A stretch of 64,000 nt of DNA from Cordylochernes scorpioides. Its lineage: Eukaryota > Arthropoda > Arachnida > Pseudoscorpiones > Chernetidae. Where the stretch lies: assembly GCA_030710605.1 (NCBI GenBank), contig CP092870.1:14063570-14127569 (forward strand), written 5' to 3'. This document shows, one piece after another, positions 23,999-35,000 of the stretch. Both the position numbers and the translations under genes were made by a program. Numbering within the stretch: position 1 is the first letter of the stretch; each line of letters starts with the position of its first letter. Below the pieces are notes generated by a model. It was not told the DNA's origin. It did not search any database and was given only the letters and a program-made list of their open reading frames with translations.

Positions 23999-24912
23999 TC
24001 GTTAATTTGACACTCAATAATTCAACACTTGCGCTAATTCAACCATATTTTCAACCTCAAGACTATCAAATAGCAAACGTTAATCCGACCTAGCAATAAT
24101 TTGACACTATCGATAATTCGACTGATTTTCACAAAGTCAAATTTCAACAATATTAGATAATTCTTGTTAAAATACAATATATTATCGCTAAAAATACCAT
24201 ACTTTGGCATGCAGGAGACAGTGACCATAGCATATGCGCACCATGATTAAAAGTGTTAAAATGTGTCGCAAAAGGTGCTGACACGTTTGTGCGCGATTGT
24301 TACTCAATGATTTAGGTTCAACTTAAGTGGCCACACACTAGTTATAGTGTCTTGAAAAGTAAAAAAAAAATCATTATCCATTTCTTTATTTTTAAATTTT
24401 ATTAATTTTTCAGCCCATTGCCTCTATTCACATAGATTAATCGGCCTGCCACTGAGTAGTGCTCCCAGTCTTAATGACAAAGGCAGACGCATTCTACTTC
24501 ACCCAGTCATGATGGTTGTCACAGACACCATCGAGGGTCACAATACCCTAATATGATTGAGTGGAGATAAGAAAGAAGAAGAAGAAGACATAGATTAAAA
24601 TAGTATCTATAATTTTTCCTTTGTTCAAAAATGTATTAATGCAATTATATTCATCGCTAAAATTTGGTCGTAAAACATTCTGAAAAAAAAAAATAGTCCC
24701 AATGGTATAAATTCACATTATAATTTAAAATATATTACACAACAGTATTTCCTAAAATTACTAATGTAATTATATTTATGGTTATCCTATAAATATATCA
24801 ACTAGAAATGAATATTGTGATGAAATCATCTAACTTACTTCAATTGAATACTTACTTTAATTCAAGCCAAAATTCAGATTCCTTGGGGAGTTGAATTAAA
24901 GAGGTTAGACTG
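23999..24912. mobile_element. Tigger/pogo-type MITE family T1, copy 1
   Basis: 914 bp flanked by TA (23997-23998 and 24913-24914). The left end cagtataatctcgttaattt pairs with the right end ttaaagaggttagactg. There is no transposase. A GAA-tailed retroposon (24441-24587) is nested inside. Relatives: 25978 (split by copia), 44952-46040 and 55385-55590. Confidence 0.8.
24441..24587 (+). repeat. GAA-tailed retroposon family S2, with target duplication
   Basis: It is flanked by the perfect 11-bp repeat acatagattaa (24430-24440 and 24588-24598). It ends ggagataagaaagaagaaga on the + strand. That shows a LINE-style retroposon with a simple-sequence tail. Confidence 0.88.
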
Positions 24913-25977
24913 TAATGTTTTATTTAAGTCCATCCATTTCTCCTGTTAGGATGGTAAATAGGTAGACGGCTGTGTGTGTTTATTCCTTTCCCTGTGGAGT
25001 TATTTATGATGTGGCAAGGAGCCTGCCTGTTCCTGGTTAGCTGTGTGGGTCTTAAGTTAGAACGCTTCACTATTTTGCATGCCATCCTTGCCCCGGAGGC
25101 ATACTATTCTTCTCTGTATCGTTCCAATTTTAGAGTATGTACCGCTGAATAAGCAAGTTCTCTAGAGACATCTTCGATGCAGCATTAGATGTATGAGTAC
25201 ATTAGATGCAGCTAGAGAATAAAAACTCAAAATCTGATGAAAAATTTGGGTTTCCATTTCTGAAAATGATAGTCCACTGAGGATATTTTATACCAATGTG
25301 TGCAAAGCTCCAACTAAAATGAAATAACTTGTGTGATTATTTTTCACTCTCTCTCTCTCTAAAAAAATAATGTATAGAGGCACTATGCCTATAATACATA
25401 TTTTTCTTTTTGTTGAATCTTTCCTTTCCCTTAACTTATGGAAATATCTTTAGAAAAATATATGGGGGCAGTAGAATACCTCTTTCACCTATATTTGTAT
25501 AGACTGTACCTATAATTAGTAAATTAAATTTTTATTGCCATCTATCGTTAAAATTTATTTGTGTAAAATTTTAACTGTACCTATAAGTCACGTACAATTT
25601 TTGCTTCCTCACAAGTCAATTATCTGGCGTTGGTTCAGTAACAGAACTTAAGTGGCTGCTAGTCACCGGGGTAACACTGTGGTGAGAGTGACATTATGCT
25701 ATTTGAAGTAACATACACAAGAGGAATGACACTCATTCCTTTTGAAGATTTATCAGCTAGAATGCACACTGAATAGAGTTTTAATCCTTTGAACAACCGG
25801 TGCCCTGTCTTACGGGACAGATTGCGGCCGCACGTAAACCTCAGTGCCCCATCTCACAGGCTACAAACAAATCAGCTTATAAGTCCCATAAATGACTGCT
25901 ACAGTTCTATTTTCAGAACAAAAGCCTTGTTATATGTGTGATTCACACAGGGTTCGCGGATATTTCTGCTTGCAGTA
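24913..25977. other. Non-coding interval
   Basis: No coding frame is seen. 25610-25800 (e.g. gaagtaacatacacaagagg) resembles internal sequence of the T1 MITE family at 44952-46040, so it is probably an old fragment. Confidence 0.4.
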
Positions 25978-26077
25978 CAGTACCGTATAACTTTGTTAAT
26001 TCGATACTTGAGATAATTCAATACTTGTGATAATCCAACCATGTTTTCATGTCATGATTTTTTAAAATAACATTTCA

Positions 26078-26162
26078 CACACAAGGTATAAATATTTATT
26101 TATATTTGTGTGGTCTTAATACTTTGTGTTTATAATCTATAATCCAAATTGTGTGCCTTATC
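26078..26162 (+). repeat. Hairpin retroposon, subfamily A (short)
   Basis: It is flanked by the perfect 14-bp repeat aaaataacatttca (26064-26077 and 26163-26176). It starts cacacaaggtataaat and ends ccaaattgtgtgccttatc. Most of the arms are deleted. Confidence 0.9.
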
Positions 26163-26262
26163 AAAATAACATTTCAACAACATTAGAAAATTCTTGTATT
26201 TAATACAAATTTATTGTTGAAAATACAATACTTTGATATGGGGAGAACAGAATCGTAGTTAA

Positions 26263-26394
26263 GCACAAGGTAAATAAATAGTGTGTGACGTTTCGGTGAC
26301 AACACTGTTACCAAAATGTCACACAATATTCATTTATTTGGATTTGGTCTTATTACCTTGTGCTTATAATCTATAATCCAAATTGTGCCTTATC
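26263..26394 (+). repeat. Hairpin retroposon, subfamily A
   Basis: It is flanked by the perfect 14-bp repeat agaatcgtagttaa (26249-26262 and 26395-26408). It starts gcacaaggtaaataaatag and ends ccaaattgtgccttatc. Confidence 0.93.
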
Positions 26395-26430
26395 AGAATC
26401 GTAGTTAAAATGCTTCAAAGTCTTACAATG

Positions 26431-26560
26431 TGCAGCTTTTCACGTGTGTAGACATGTGGGACATTTACAGTAAAAGCAGTCACCAACTTCTACCCACCAT
26501 GTTATCATGGCCTGTACCACATGTATGTCCTAGGGATAATAATAATAAAAAAATAATAAT
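26431..26560 (+). repeat. tRNA-derived SINE family S1, 5'-truncated copy
   Basis: Body and 3' end only, on the + strand: cttttcacgtgtgtagacat to acatgtatgtcctagggata, then an AAT-rich tail. Confidence 0.75.
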
Positions 26561-26834
26561 AATGTGCTGCAAATATTGGTGCCAACGAAGGATGATTTAG
26601 GTCTAACTTTTGCTGCTGCTAACCACTGGCATAAACAATAAGGTGTCTTTTAGAGTCTTTGCCCTTTCTTTATTTTTATAAATTTATTCACTTTCTTCCC
26701 ATTGCATTTATTTATTTTGATTAAAACAGTTTATGTAATTTTCCTCTTTGTTCTAAAATATATCAATGCTATTTTAATCCATCACTAAATGCTAACCATG
26801 AAATATTCTGAAAAATTTTCAAATTAAAAAAAGT

Positions 26835-27002
26835 TCCTTGTTCCAAAATCACTTTATTAGGTACCGCTCAAAAAGAGCAACCTGGTTTATGATATTTGCA
26901 ACATTGAATAATATGTGAAGGTTATTCACAAAATGTTAACGCGGGATTCAATCCCGGTTCAAGGCTGTCAGGAATCAAGGGTGTTATCCACTCGTCCACC
27001 GA
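26835..27002 (-). repeat. tRNA-derived SINE family S3, copy 1
   Basis: On the minus strand it starts tcggtggacgagtggataac (box-A-like tggacgagtgg) and has a box-B-like gggattgaatcccgcg. Its second copy is at 60207-60374. AT-rich repeats (ttaaaaaaagt / tttaaaaaagt) flank it, but a clean duplication is not certain here. Confidence 0.75.
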
Positions 27003-27191
27003 TTTAAAAAAGTCTCAATGGTATCAATTCATACTAATAAATAAAATAAATTACAACAGTATTTTGTAAAAATTATTATTTCAATTATATATTTGGTTAT
27101 CTTAGAGAGAAAATGTCCACTAGCAGTGAATGTTGTGATGAAATCATCTAACTTACTCAACACTTATTTTAACTGAAAGCTCTAATCCCTT

Positions 27192-27398
27192 TGTTGGAAT
27201 AATCAATTTCAACATTCTACTCTTCATTTATTTGTTTTTGACCAGTTGACCGCCATGTATATAAATTATTTCTACCATTGTCGTGGCGGAGTATGTAAAG
27301 CAAGCTGCTTTAACTTTATGCAAAATTAGAGCATAACTTAATAAAACTTTCTATCTTTAAAGCCGATTCCCGGCCTTCTCCTTCCTATTTTTTCAACA
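27192..27398 (+). repeat. Copia 5' LTR
   Basis: 207 bp with a TATA-like tatataaatt and an aataaaactt poly-A signal near its 3' part. Confidence 0.95.
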
Positions 27399-27443
27399 GG
27401 TTATGGGCCCAGGACTGATTGCCTAAGAAATTAAGAATCAAGC

Positions 27444-30400
27444 ATGTCCAGTCTATATCAAATTGAGAAGTTGAATAAGCAAAACTTTGAGACATGGAGG
27501 CTTCAAATGCAAATGATTCTTATTCACTCTGATCTGTGGAATTATGTTAATGAAGCCAATATCAAACCTGAACCCGGTAACCAAGAGTTTACTAATTGGC
27601 AAAATAAGGATCAGAAGGCTCTCGCTACAATTGTATTGAGCTTGAATCCATCAGAACTAATACATGTTAAGAACTGCAAGACTGCCGAGGAGGCCTGGAA
27701 AAAGATAGAAGAAGTTTATCGACCAAAAGGACCTGCGACGAGAGTTTCCCTGACCAAAAGGCTAATACAGATGAAAATGAGGCCTAATGATGATTTGAAA
27801 GATTACCTGAGTAAATTTACTTCATTAGTGGACAATCTAGGTGAAATTGGGGCTCAAGTATCCGAAGATTTTTTAGTTATACTCTTGTTGTGTAGTCTTC
27901 CAGAATCGTACGAAGGATTCAGAACTGCAATGGAAACCAGAGATGAGCTCCCAAAACTTGAAACTTTAAAGGTAAAGATTATAGAAGAAGATCTAAGACA
28001 ACGTGAAATGGAGGGAACTTCGTCTGGAGAACAAAATGTCTTTTTTGGAAATCCAGAAAGAAAAACTACCAATTCCACTAAACCACCAAATCGGAAGGAG
28101 TTCAAATTTAACTGCCATTACTGTGGCAAGAAAGGCCACAAAGCGGCTGACTGCTGGTCAAAAAGGAACTCTAAAAGAAACAATAAGCGAATGGCTGCTT
28201 CTCTAGGAATTAGAGATGAAAATATTCTTGAGGTTGACGAGTGGTGCCTGGATAGCGGTGCAACTGCACACATGTGCTGCTTAAGAACAGCATTTTCAAA
28301 TTTAAGAGAAACAGAGCCAATAGCCGTTAAATTAGCGAACGACCAAAGCATAGAAGCTTTAGGTACAGGAACGGTAGAATTGGAGGTTTTCGAACATGGT
28401 GAGCCATTTTTATTGAAATTAGAAAATGTGTTGTTTGTCCCAGGACTGAAGGGAAATTTGATTTCAGTCAGCACCTGCACAGAAAAATCATTCTTTGTAA
28501 AATTTATGAGAGGAAAAGCGGAAATTGTGAATCCATTGAGGAAAATTTGCATAGAAGCTTACAAAAGAAACGGACTTTACATATTGCGTCAAACTAAATA
28601 TGCAAAAACACAATTTACCAGAATGTGTATAGACAGAAATAGCAGTGAAATTTGGCATAATAGATTTGGTCATCTCAATTTTGATGACCTTAAGAAATTG
28701 CAGAGAGAGAATTTAGTCAATGGATTACCCAAGGGTGAATTTAAAAGTATAACAAGTTGTGAAACTTGTATTAGGGGTAAACAGACTCGATTACCATTCC
28801 CAGAAGTCTCTCTAACAAAGTCAACAGAGCCACTGCAACTTATTCATTCTGACATATGTGGACCGATGAGAACAAAGTCGTATGGCGGTGCATTGTACTT
28901 CGCAACTTTCATTGACGATTTCTCACGAATGATATTCACTTTTGTTATGAAACGAAAAAATGAAGTTTTCAAAGGATTTAAAGTCTTTAAAAGATTTGCT
29001 GAGAAACAAACTGGTAAGAAAATTAAAGCAATCAGAAGTGACAATGCCGCAGAGTATTTAAGTTCAGATTTTAAAGAATATTTATTGGAGGAAGGAATTG
29101 GACATCAGCTCTCAGTTGAATATTCTCCGCAACAAAATGGAGTTGCTGAAAGAGCGAACAGAACTCTGGTAGAAATGACTAGATGTTTCATAATTCAAGC
29201 GAACCTCCCAGATCCACTTTGGGCTGAACTTGTGCATACATCTACATACATTAGAAACAGATGCCCAAAAACAAATGAAAGTCGAACTCCGTATGAATTA
29301 TTTACAGGAAGAAAACCAACCGTTTCTCATTTAAGAATTATTGGATGTAGATGTTTCGCTGTTGACAACCGTCCGAGAAGAGGAAAATTCGCTCCTCGTA
29401 GTGAAGAATACCGACTGGTTGGCTATTCTCCCGAATCAAAGGCGTACAGATTATGGAAGCCTGGGACAGGCATGATGATAAAAAGTCGAGATGTACGTTT
29501 CCTCGAATCTGAAAACTCTACCTCTAGGAATGACGTGGTGCAAATTGAAGCTATACCACAGAAAAAGGTAGATATATCATTGGAGGAGGAAAGTCTTCAG
29601 GATGATGAAAACACTTTGCCCGGAACTAATTCGGAGTTTTTAGGCGAACCATCAGAAACAATGGAAGTTATCTCGCAGAGAGGAAGAGGAAGACCAAGGT
29701 ATATTAGAACGGGAAAACCTGGCCGACCAAGAAAGGAATATCCTACGGCAAATTTATCCACGCAAGAATTTTCAGAAGTGAAGTACTCCCCAGATCCAAA
29801 AGACGCAGAGGAAGCGCTGTCTGGAAAAGATTCTTATTTTTGGAGGAAAGCAATGAAGGAGGAGTTTGATTCATTGATTGAAAACAAAACTTGGGAACTG
29901 GTTGATCCCCCTAAGGGCCAAAACGTAATTGGAAGCAAATGGGTATTCAGGAGAAAGTACAGTAGTGATGGTTCTCTTGAACGGTATAGGGCTCGACTTG
30001 TCGCAAAAGGTTATTCCCAAAAATACGGTATTGATTATGAGGAAACCTTTGCACCAGTTGTACGCCACAGTACGATCAGAACAGTTTTAGCCTTGGCCGT
30101 TGAATATGATTTGCTGGTCCATCAAATGGATGTTCAGTCTGCCTTCTTGAATGGTGATGTCAAAGAAGAAATTTACATGACACAACCAGAAAATTTCGAG
30201 TCAAAGAAATATCCAAGAAGGGTATGTAAACTAAAGAAGGCTATATATGGTCTGAAACAGGCTGGAATGACTTGGCATGCAAAGCTCGATTCAGTATTAA
30301 AAGAAATGGGCCTAGAACAGATGAAAACTGATAACTGTGTCTACATTAAAAGAGAAGAAGGAGTTCTTCTGGTCGCAATCTATGTTGATGATTTGATAAT

Positions 30401-30510
30401 TGCAGCTGAAAGGAAAGACACGTTGATATCCTTTAAAGAAAGTATGAAGAAGATATTCAAAATAAAAGATCTTGGAAAGATAAATTATTGTTTGGGTATA
30501 AGAATACAAA
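27444..30510 (+). CDS. Copia Gag-Pol polyprotein, N-terminal part
   Basis: ATG at 27444; about 1,022 codons are open until the gypsy LTR starts. In order: Gag core (MSSLYQIEKLNKQNFETWRL); CCHC knuckle CHYCGKKGHKAADC (residue about 224); protease WCLDSGATAHMC (about 267); integrase zinc region from HNRFGHLNFDD (about 405) with C-x2-C; integrase core D (IHSDICGP, about 471), D (RSDNAAEY, about 532) and E (NGVAERANR) with D35E spacing; a basic GRGRPR/KPGRPRK segment; then reverse transcriptase KWVFRRKYSSDG, DVQSAFLNG and YVDDLIIAA (about 981). The frame is intact. The end of reverse transcriptase and RNase H lie beyond the insertion, so the intact product cannot be made. Confidence 0.95.
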
Positions 30511-30836
30511 GGCGCGCTGTTGGAGCCTTTGATTTGCATGTCACATTTTGATTTACTTGTTTTGTCTACATCATTTCTTATGGATCCAATTTTAACTTTT
30601 AACATCTTATTTATTTTTAATAACTTTCATGTATAATCATTTTTACATAATTTTGTTTTCTATAATTATTTTACATACTTTTGTATCGTCAAATTTGCAT
30701 ACTTTTGTTTTTAGATTATTTAAGACAATAATCTTTAGTTAGAAAGTGCTTCGCCTCAAAACTTTTGGTTTGTGAATAAACGTCAAAAAGACTGCTCGAA
30801 AGTTTCTTCCCAATACCTCAGGTCACCAGCGCAACA
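30511..30836 (+). repeat. Gypsy 5' LTR (first 4 bases missing)
   Basis: It starts ggcgcgctgttggagccttt directly after copia codons. It carries gaataaacg as a poly-A signal and ends gcgcaaca. Confidence 0.93.
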
Positions 30837-30838
30837 CT

Positions 30839-32044
30839 GGTGGAGATGCTGTTTCCAACCCAAGAAGAAGCAGGCGGACACAAGGCCTACCACCAATTAG
30901 ATCTTTTAGCGCCTCGCCAACAAGACGCATAAAAGTTGATCCTGAAGATGCCGCCTCTTGGAATAACAACGTTTTCTTCTGCCAGCCACCACCCCCAAGC
31001 CTAGAATTTTTCGGAGGGTATTCTGAAGAGGACCCAGCAGAATGGCTAGAAGAACTCGAGCTTTTAGCAAGACAGCAGCGATGGCCCGAGGACGTGATGC
31101 TGGCATATGCCAGAAGTTACCTGAAAGGTCCTGCAAAAAAATGGGCAAAGCTAAACACTCCCCAAATATTTTCAAATTGGACAACCTTTAAGAAAACACT
31201 GATGCGAGACTTTAGGATTGCAGATACGACAAAATTCAAATTAATCATGGATCTCCAGAATAGAGTACAAGGATATAATGAGTCTACTCTACGATATGCT
31301 GAAGATGTACTCAACCTGTGCAATAGAGTAAACTCTAAAATGTCCGCTGAGGATAAACTTTATTATATGAAAACTGGACTAAACAAATATCTCTCACTCG
31401 TCGTATTAATGACACCTTGCAGTACAGTTAAAGAATTCTTGGAACTAGCAAGACGCATTGATCAACATCTGGTTGACTTCGAACAGAGAAGAAGCTGCAG
31501 ACAAAGATCTAATCCTATCCAACCATTTCAGACAAGAAAATATAATTATAACAACTATAGAGGTCCAGCACGACCTTCAAACGAGAGACCCCAAATATCG
31601 AACGAGCGCCCAACTGACTATGGAAGGCAAAATACAATTCCGAGTAAATTCGAGGGAAAAAGAATAATTGAATCTAGAGCAGGAACAAGTGGCATTAATC
31701 TGCGAAATTCACCCCCACCTCAACAAAATCGCAACAACGAGCAAAGATCCACACGTCCTAATACCTATTATCGAAGGCAGTATCAGGTTGACAAAAGAAT
31801 CTGTTGGAACTGCTCGGAACAAGGTCATATTTCGAGGTATTGCCCGTATAAGCCCCAACACCAAAACTACAATATCAGACCTATCCGAAGACAATATACG
31901 AGGTCTATAGACGAACCAAATATACCACAAGAGGATTACCTAAAGAATTGCAGAGGCATCGAGGATGGGGAGCGAGAGGATCCGGATTTCGACATTCATA
32001 GCGAGGAAGACTTCCCTACTCTAGGGGAAGCGTCAAAAAACTAA
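30839..32044 (+). CDS. Gypsy Gag
   Basis: One open frame runs from inside the LTR (30776) to TAA at 32042-32044. Protein-like sequence begins soon after the LTR (AVSNPRRSRRTQGLPPIRSF), but the first in-frame ATG is at 31097. The true start is therefore undecided. The capsid region includes EEDPAEWLEELELLARQQRW, SYLKGPAKKWAKL and DFRIADTTKFKLIMDLQN. A basic, arginine-rich linker leads to the knuckle CWNCSEQGHISRYC at about 31801-31842, followed by an acidic tail (GEREDPDFDIHSEEDFPTL). The frame ends on a slippery heptamer that shifts ribosomes into Pol. Confidence 0.85.
   Translation, partial: GGDAVSNPRRSRRTQGLPPIRSFSASPTRRIKVDPEDAASWNNNVFFCQPPPPSLEFFGGYSEEDPAEWLEELELLARQQRWPEDVMLAYARSYLKGPAKKWAKLNTPQIFSNWTTFKKTLMRDFRIADTTKFKLIMDLQNRVQGYNESTLRYAEDVLNLCNRVNSKMSAEDKLYYMKTGLNKYLSLVVLMTPCSTVKEFLELARRIDQHLVDFEQRRSCRQRSNPIQPFQTRKYNYNNYRGPARPSNERPQISNERPTDYGRQNTIPSKFEGKRIIESRAGTSGINLRNSPPPQQNRNNEQRSTRPNTYYRRQYQVDKRICWNCSEQGHISRYCPYKPQHQNYNIRPIRRQYTRSIDEPNIPQEDYLKNCRGIEDGEREDPDFDIHSEEDFPTLGEASKN
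32035..32041 (+). promoter_or_regulatory. Gag-Pol -1 frameshift slippery site A_AAA_AAC
   Basis: In the Gag frame the codons read TCA AAA AAC TAA, so the heptamer A AAA AAC sits directly before the Gag stop. A -1 slip puts the ribosome on CTA ATT AAG, the Pol frame, which is then open to 35478. A AAA AAC is a classic X_XXY_YYZ shift site. The downstream RNA structure was not assessed. Confidence 0.85.
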
Positions 32045-35000
32045 TTAAGTCAAAAGGATTGCAACGCTCCGGTGATCGAATAAATTTAATTGTAAATCTT
32101 CAGGAAAACAAAACCATTCGCATTGTAATATGTGAAATGCCAATAGAAGGACTGATAGACACCGGAGCAATGGTCAGTTGCATTGATGAGGACCTTGTTA
32201 AGAAGCTCGAATTAAAGATCATACCCGATAAAAATCTAAAATTAAAATCAGCAGGCGATCAAAAACTCAATGCAATAGGGAAGTCAAGAGTTAAATTTAA
32301 AATCAATAAAAAAGAATATGAAATAGAAATGATTATCTTAAAAAAATGCAACCCTGTAATAATCCTTGGAGATGACTTTTTAAGTCAAAATAAAGCACTA
32401 ATAAATTGTCAAAACAATACCTTGTGGGTGGAATCCCCAAATGTATTTGACCAAAATGAACCAAATTTAAGATATGCTCATATAGCTGAGGATAAAATCA
32501 TTCCTGAATTTTGTTTATGCTTAGTAAAAGGATATAGTAAGACTAGCATTACAGGCAGAGAAATACTAATTGAGAATATTTCTTCTCTGACAACCAAATA
32601 TAATCTTATAACAACCAGATCCCTATTGAGTAATACCAAGAAAAACTTGAACATATGGATTTTAAACGGTACGAACAAACCTGTAAAACTCTTCCGGAAC
32701 ACGAAGATAGGAATACTTTCGGAGGTAGACAGACTGTACCAGACGGAGAACCAAAGAGTAGCCTCTATTAGAACTGATTTTGATATAAATCCTGAATTAT
32801 GTCCAGAAGAACGCAGCCAGGTTTTGACCCTCCTTGGTGGATATGGCGAGATGTTTACGGCACCGGATGAGTATAAGGGTAGAACACATCTCGTCAAACA
32901 CCAAATTAGAACAACGAGCGATATCCCCATTAGGAAAAATCCTTACAGAGTATCTTTAAAAGAACGGAAGATAATTGGTGATCAAATAAACAGTATGTTA
33001 AAAAATGGAATTATTTCACATTCCTCAAGTCCATGGGCATCCCCTATAATTCTAGTGAAGAAAAAGAATGGAACATTTAGATTTTGCGTGGATTATAGAA
33101 ATCTGAACTCAGTCACAGTAAAAGACCAATATCCACTACCGCGCATAGATGACTGCTTCGACTCCCTTCATGGCGGCAGGTACTTTACTTCACTCGACCT
33201 TTGCTCAGGCTACTGGCAAGTGGAGGTGGAAGAACAGGACCGTGAAAAAACAGCCTTTATCACTCCTGATGGACATTATCAATTTAATGTTCTTCCTTTT
33301 GGATTGTGCAACGGGCCAGCAACTTTCGAGAGATTAATGGATACTGTTCTTAGAACCCATAAGTGGAAAATATGCCTGTGTTACCTCGACGACGTCATTA
33401 TATTCTCAGAAGATCTACATTCCCACTTGAACAGATTGAAGACAATCTTAGAATGTTTGAAAACAGCAGGATTGACACTCAATGCTTCGAAATGCCGATT
33501 TGCATATACCAAGCTTCTTATTTTGGGACATGTCGTTTCAAATGAAGGAATCGCGCCAGACCCAGAAAAAATTATAAGTATAAGAAAATTTCCAACACCC
33601 AGAACTGTCAAAGATGTCCGAGCCTTTCTTGGACTTTGTTCATACTATAGAAGATTTATAAGAGAATTTTCAAAAGCTGCATTGCCTTTGCAGATTTTGA
33701 CCCGTAAAAACCATTCGTTTGCATGGGGTAAAGAACAAGAGTTGTCATTTAATTCATTGAAAAACAAACTCATCTCTCCTGAAGTATTAATACATTACGA
33801 TCCAAATAAGCCTATAGGCCTCCACACAGACGCAAGCGACCAAGGACTTGGAGCAGTGCTTGTTCATTTAGATGAAAACACTAAAGAGCGTCCAATTTCT
33901 TATGCAAGCAGGACATTACAGAAAGCAGAAACCAACTACTCTACAACCGAGAAAGAATGCCTAGCTATCATATGGGCGATTAAAAAATTTAGACCATATC
34001 TTTACGGAAGAAAATTCACTATATATACCGATCACCATAGTCTGTGCTGGATGGCAAAAATGAAAAACCCTGCAGGGCGATTAGCGAGGTGGTCACTAGA
34101 GCTACAAGAATATGATTTTGCCATTAAATACAAGTCTGGAAAAACTCATTTAGATGCAGATGGATTGTCACGATGTCCTATCCCGGATAGAATTATTTCT
34201 ACAATTAATTATGAGGAACATGATTATGATTCTTTTATAAAAAAGATCGATAATTTGGTAAATCAGAATCCAAACAGCTATGGAGAGAACTTCACCAAAT
34301 TTAAAGAAAAATTATTCAAGAAAAATCCTTCTGTGACTGGCGATCCTTGGTTGTTGATAGTCCCGAAAAACAAACAGAAAGAGCTCTTAGAAAATATGCA
34401 CGACCATCCAACATCAGGTCATATGGGCATTAAAAGAACTTACAATCGTTTAAAGAGTAAATATTTCTGGCCCTCAATGCTTAAAACTGTGGAAGAATAT
34501 ATATCTAGTTGTCCTGAATGCCAGTTTCGCAAGACACCATCCCAATTGCCTCAAGGACTGTTGCAGCCGATTCCACCAGCTTCAAGGCCTTTTGAAAAAA
34601 TGGGAATAGACTTGATGGGGAGATTCCCGAAATCTGGAAGAGGAAATAGTTGGATCCTGGTATGCACGGATTATTACTCCAGATATATCGAGACAGCGGC
34701 ATTACCTCGCGGGACGGCGGAAGAAATTGCAGACTTTTTCTTGCAAAGAGTGGTATTACGACACGGCGCACCCAAAACAGTAATATCTGACCGGGGGAGT
34801 TGCTTCTTGAGCAAACTATTCAATGAAGTGCTTAAGATATGTAATACGCTCCATAAGAAAACGACGAGTTATCATCCCCAGACTAACGGCCAAACGGAGA
34901 GAATGAACCGTACGCTCGCTGATATGATGGCCATGTATATCGATGAGAGACATCAGAATTGGGACGAGATACTTCCATTCGTAACTTTCGCCTATAACTC

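Noticed and set aside
27854-30605. Minus-strand frames across the copia region
   Set aside because: They are antisense shadows of the copia polyprotein with no family features.
32059-32061. Pol starting at a TTG codon at 32059
   Set aside because: The open Pol frame extends back to the slippery heptamer, so frameshifting is the simpler explanation.
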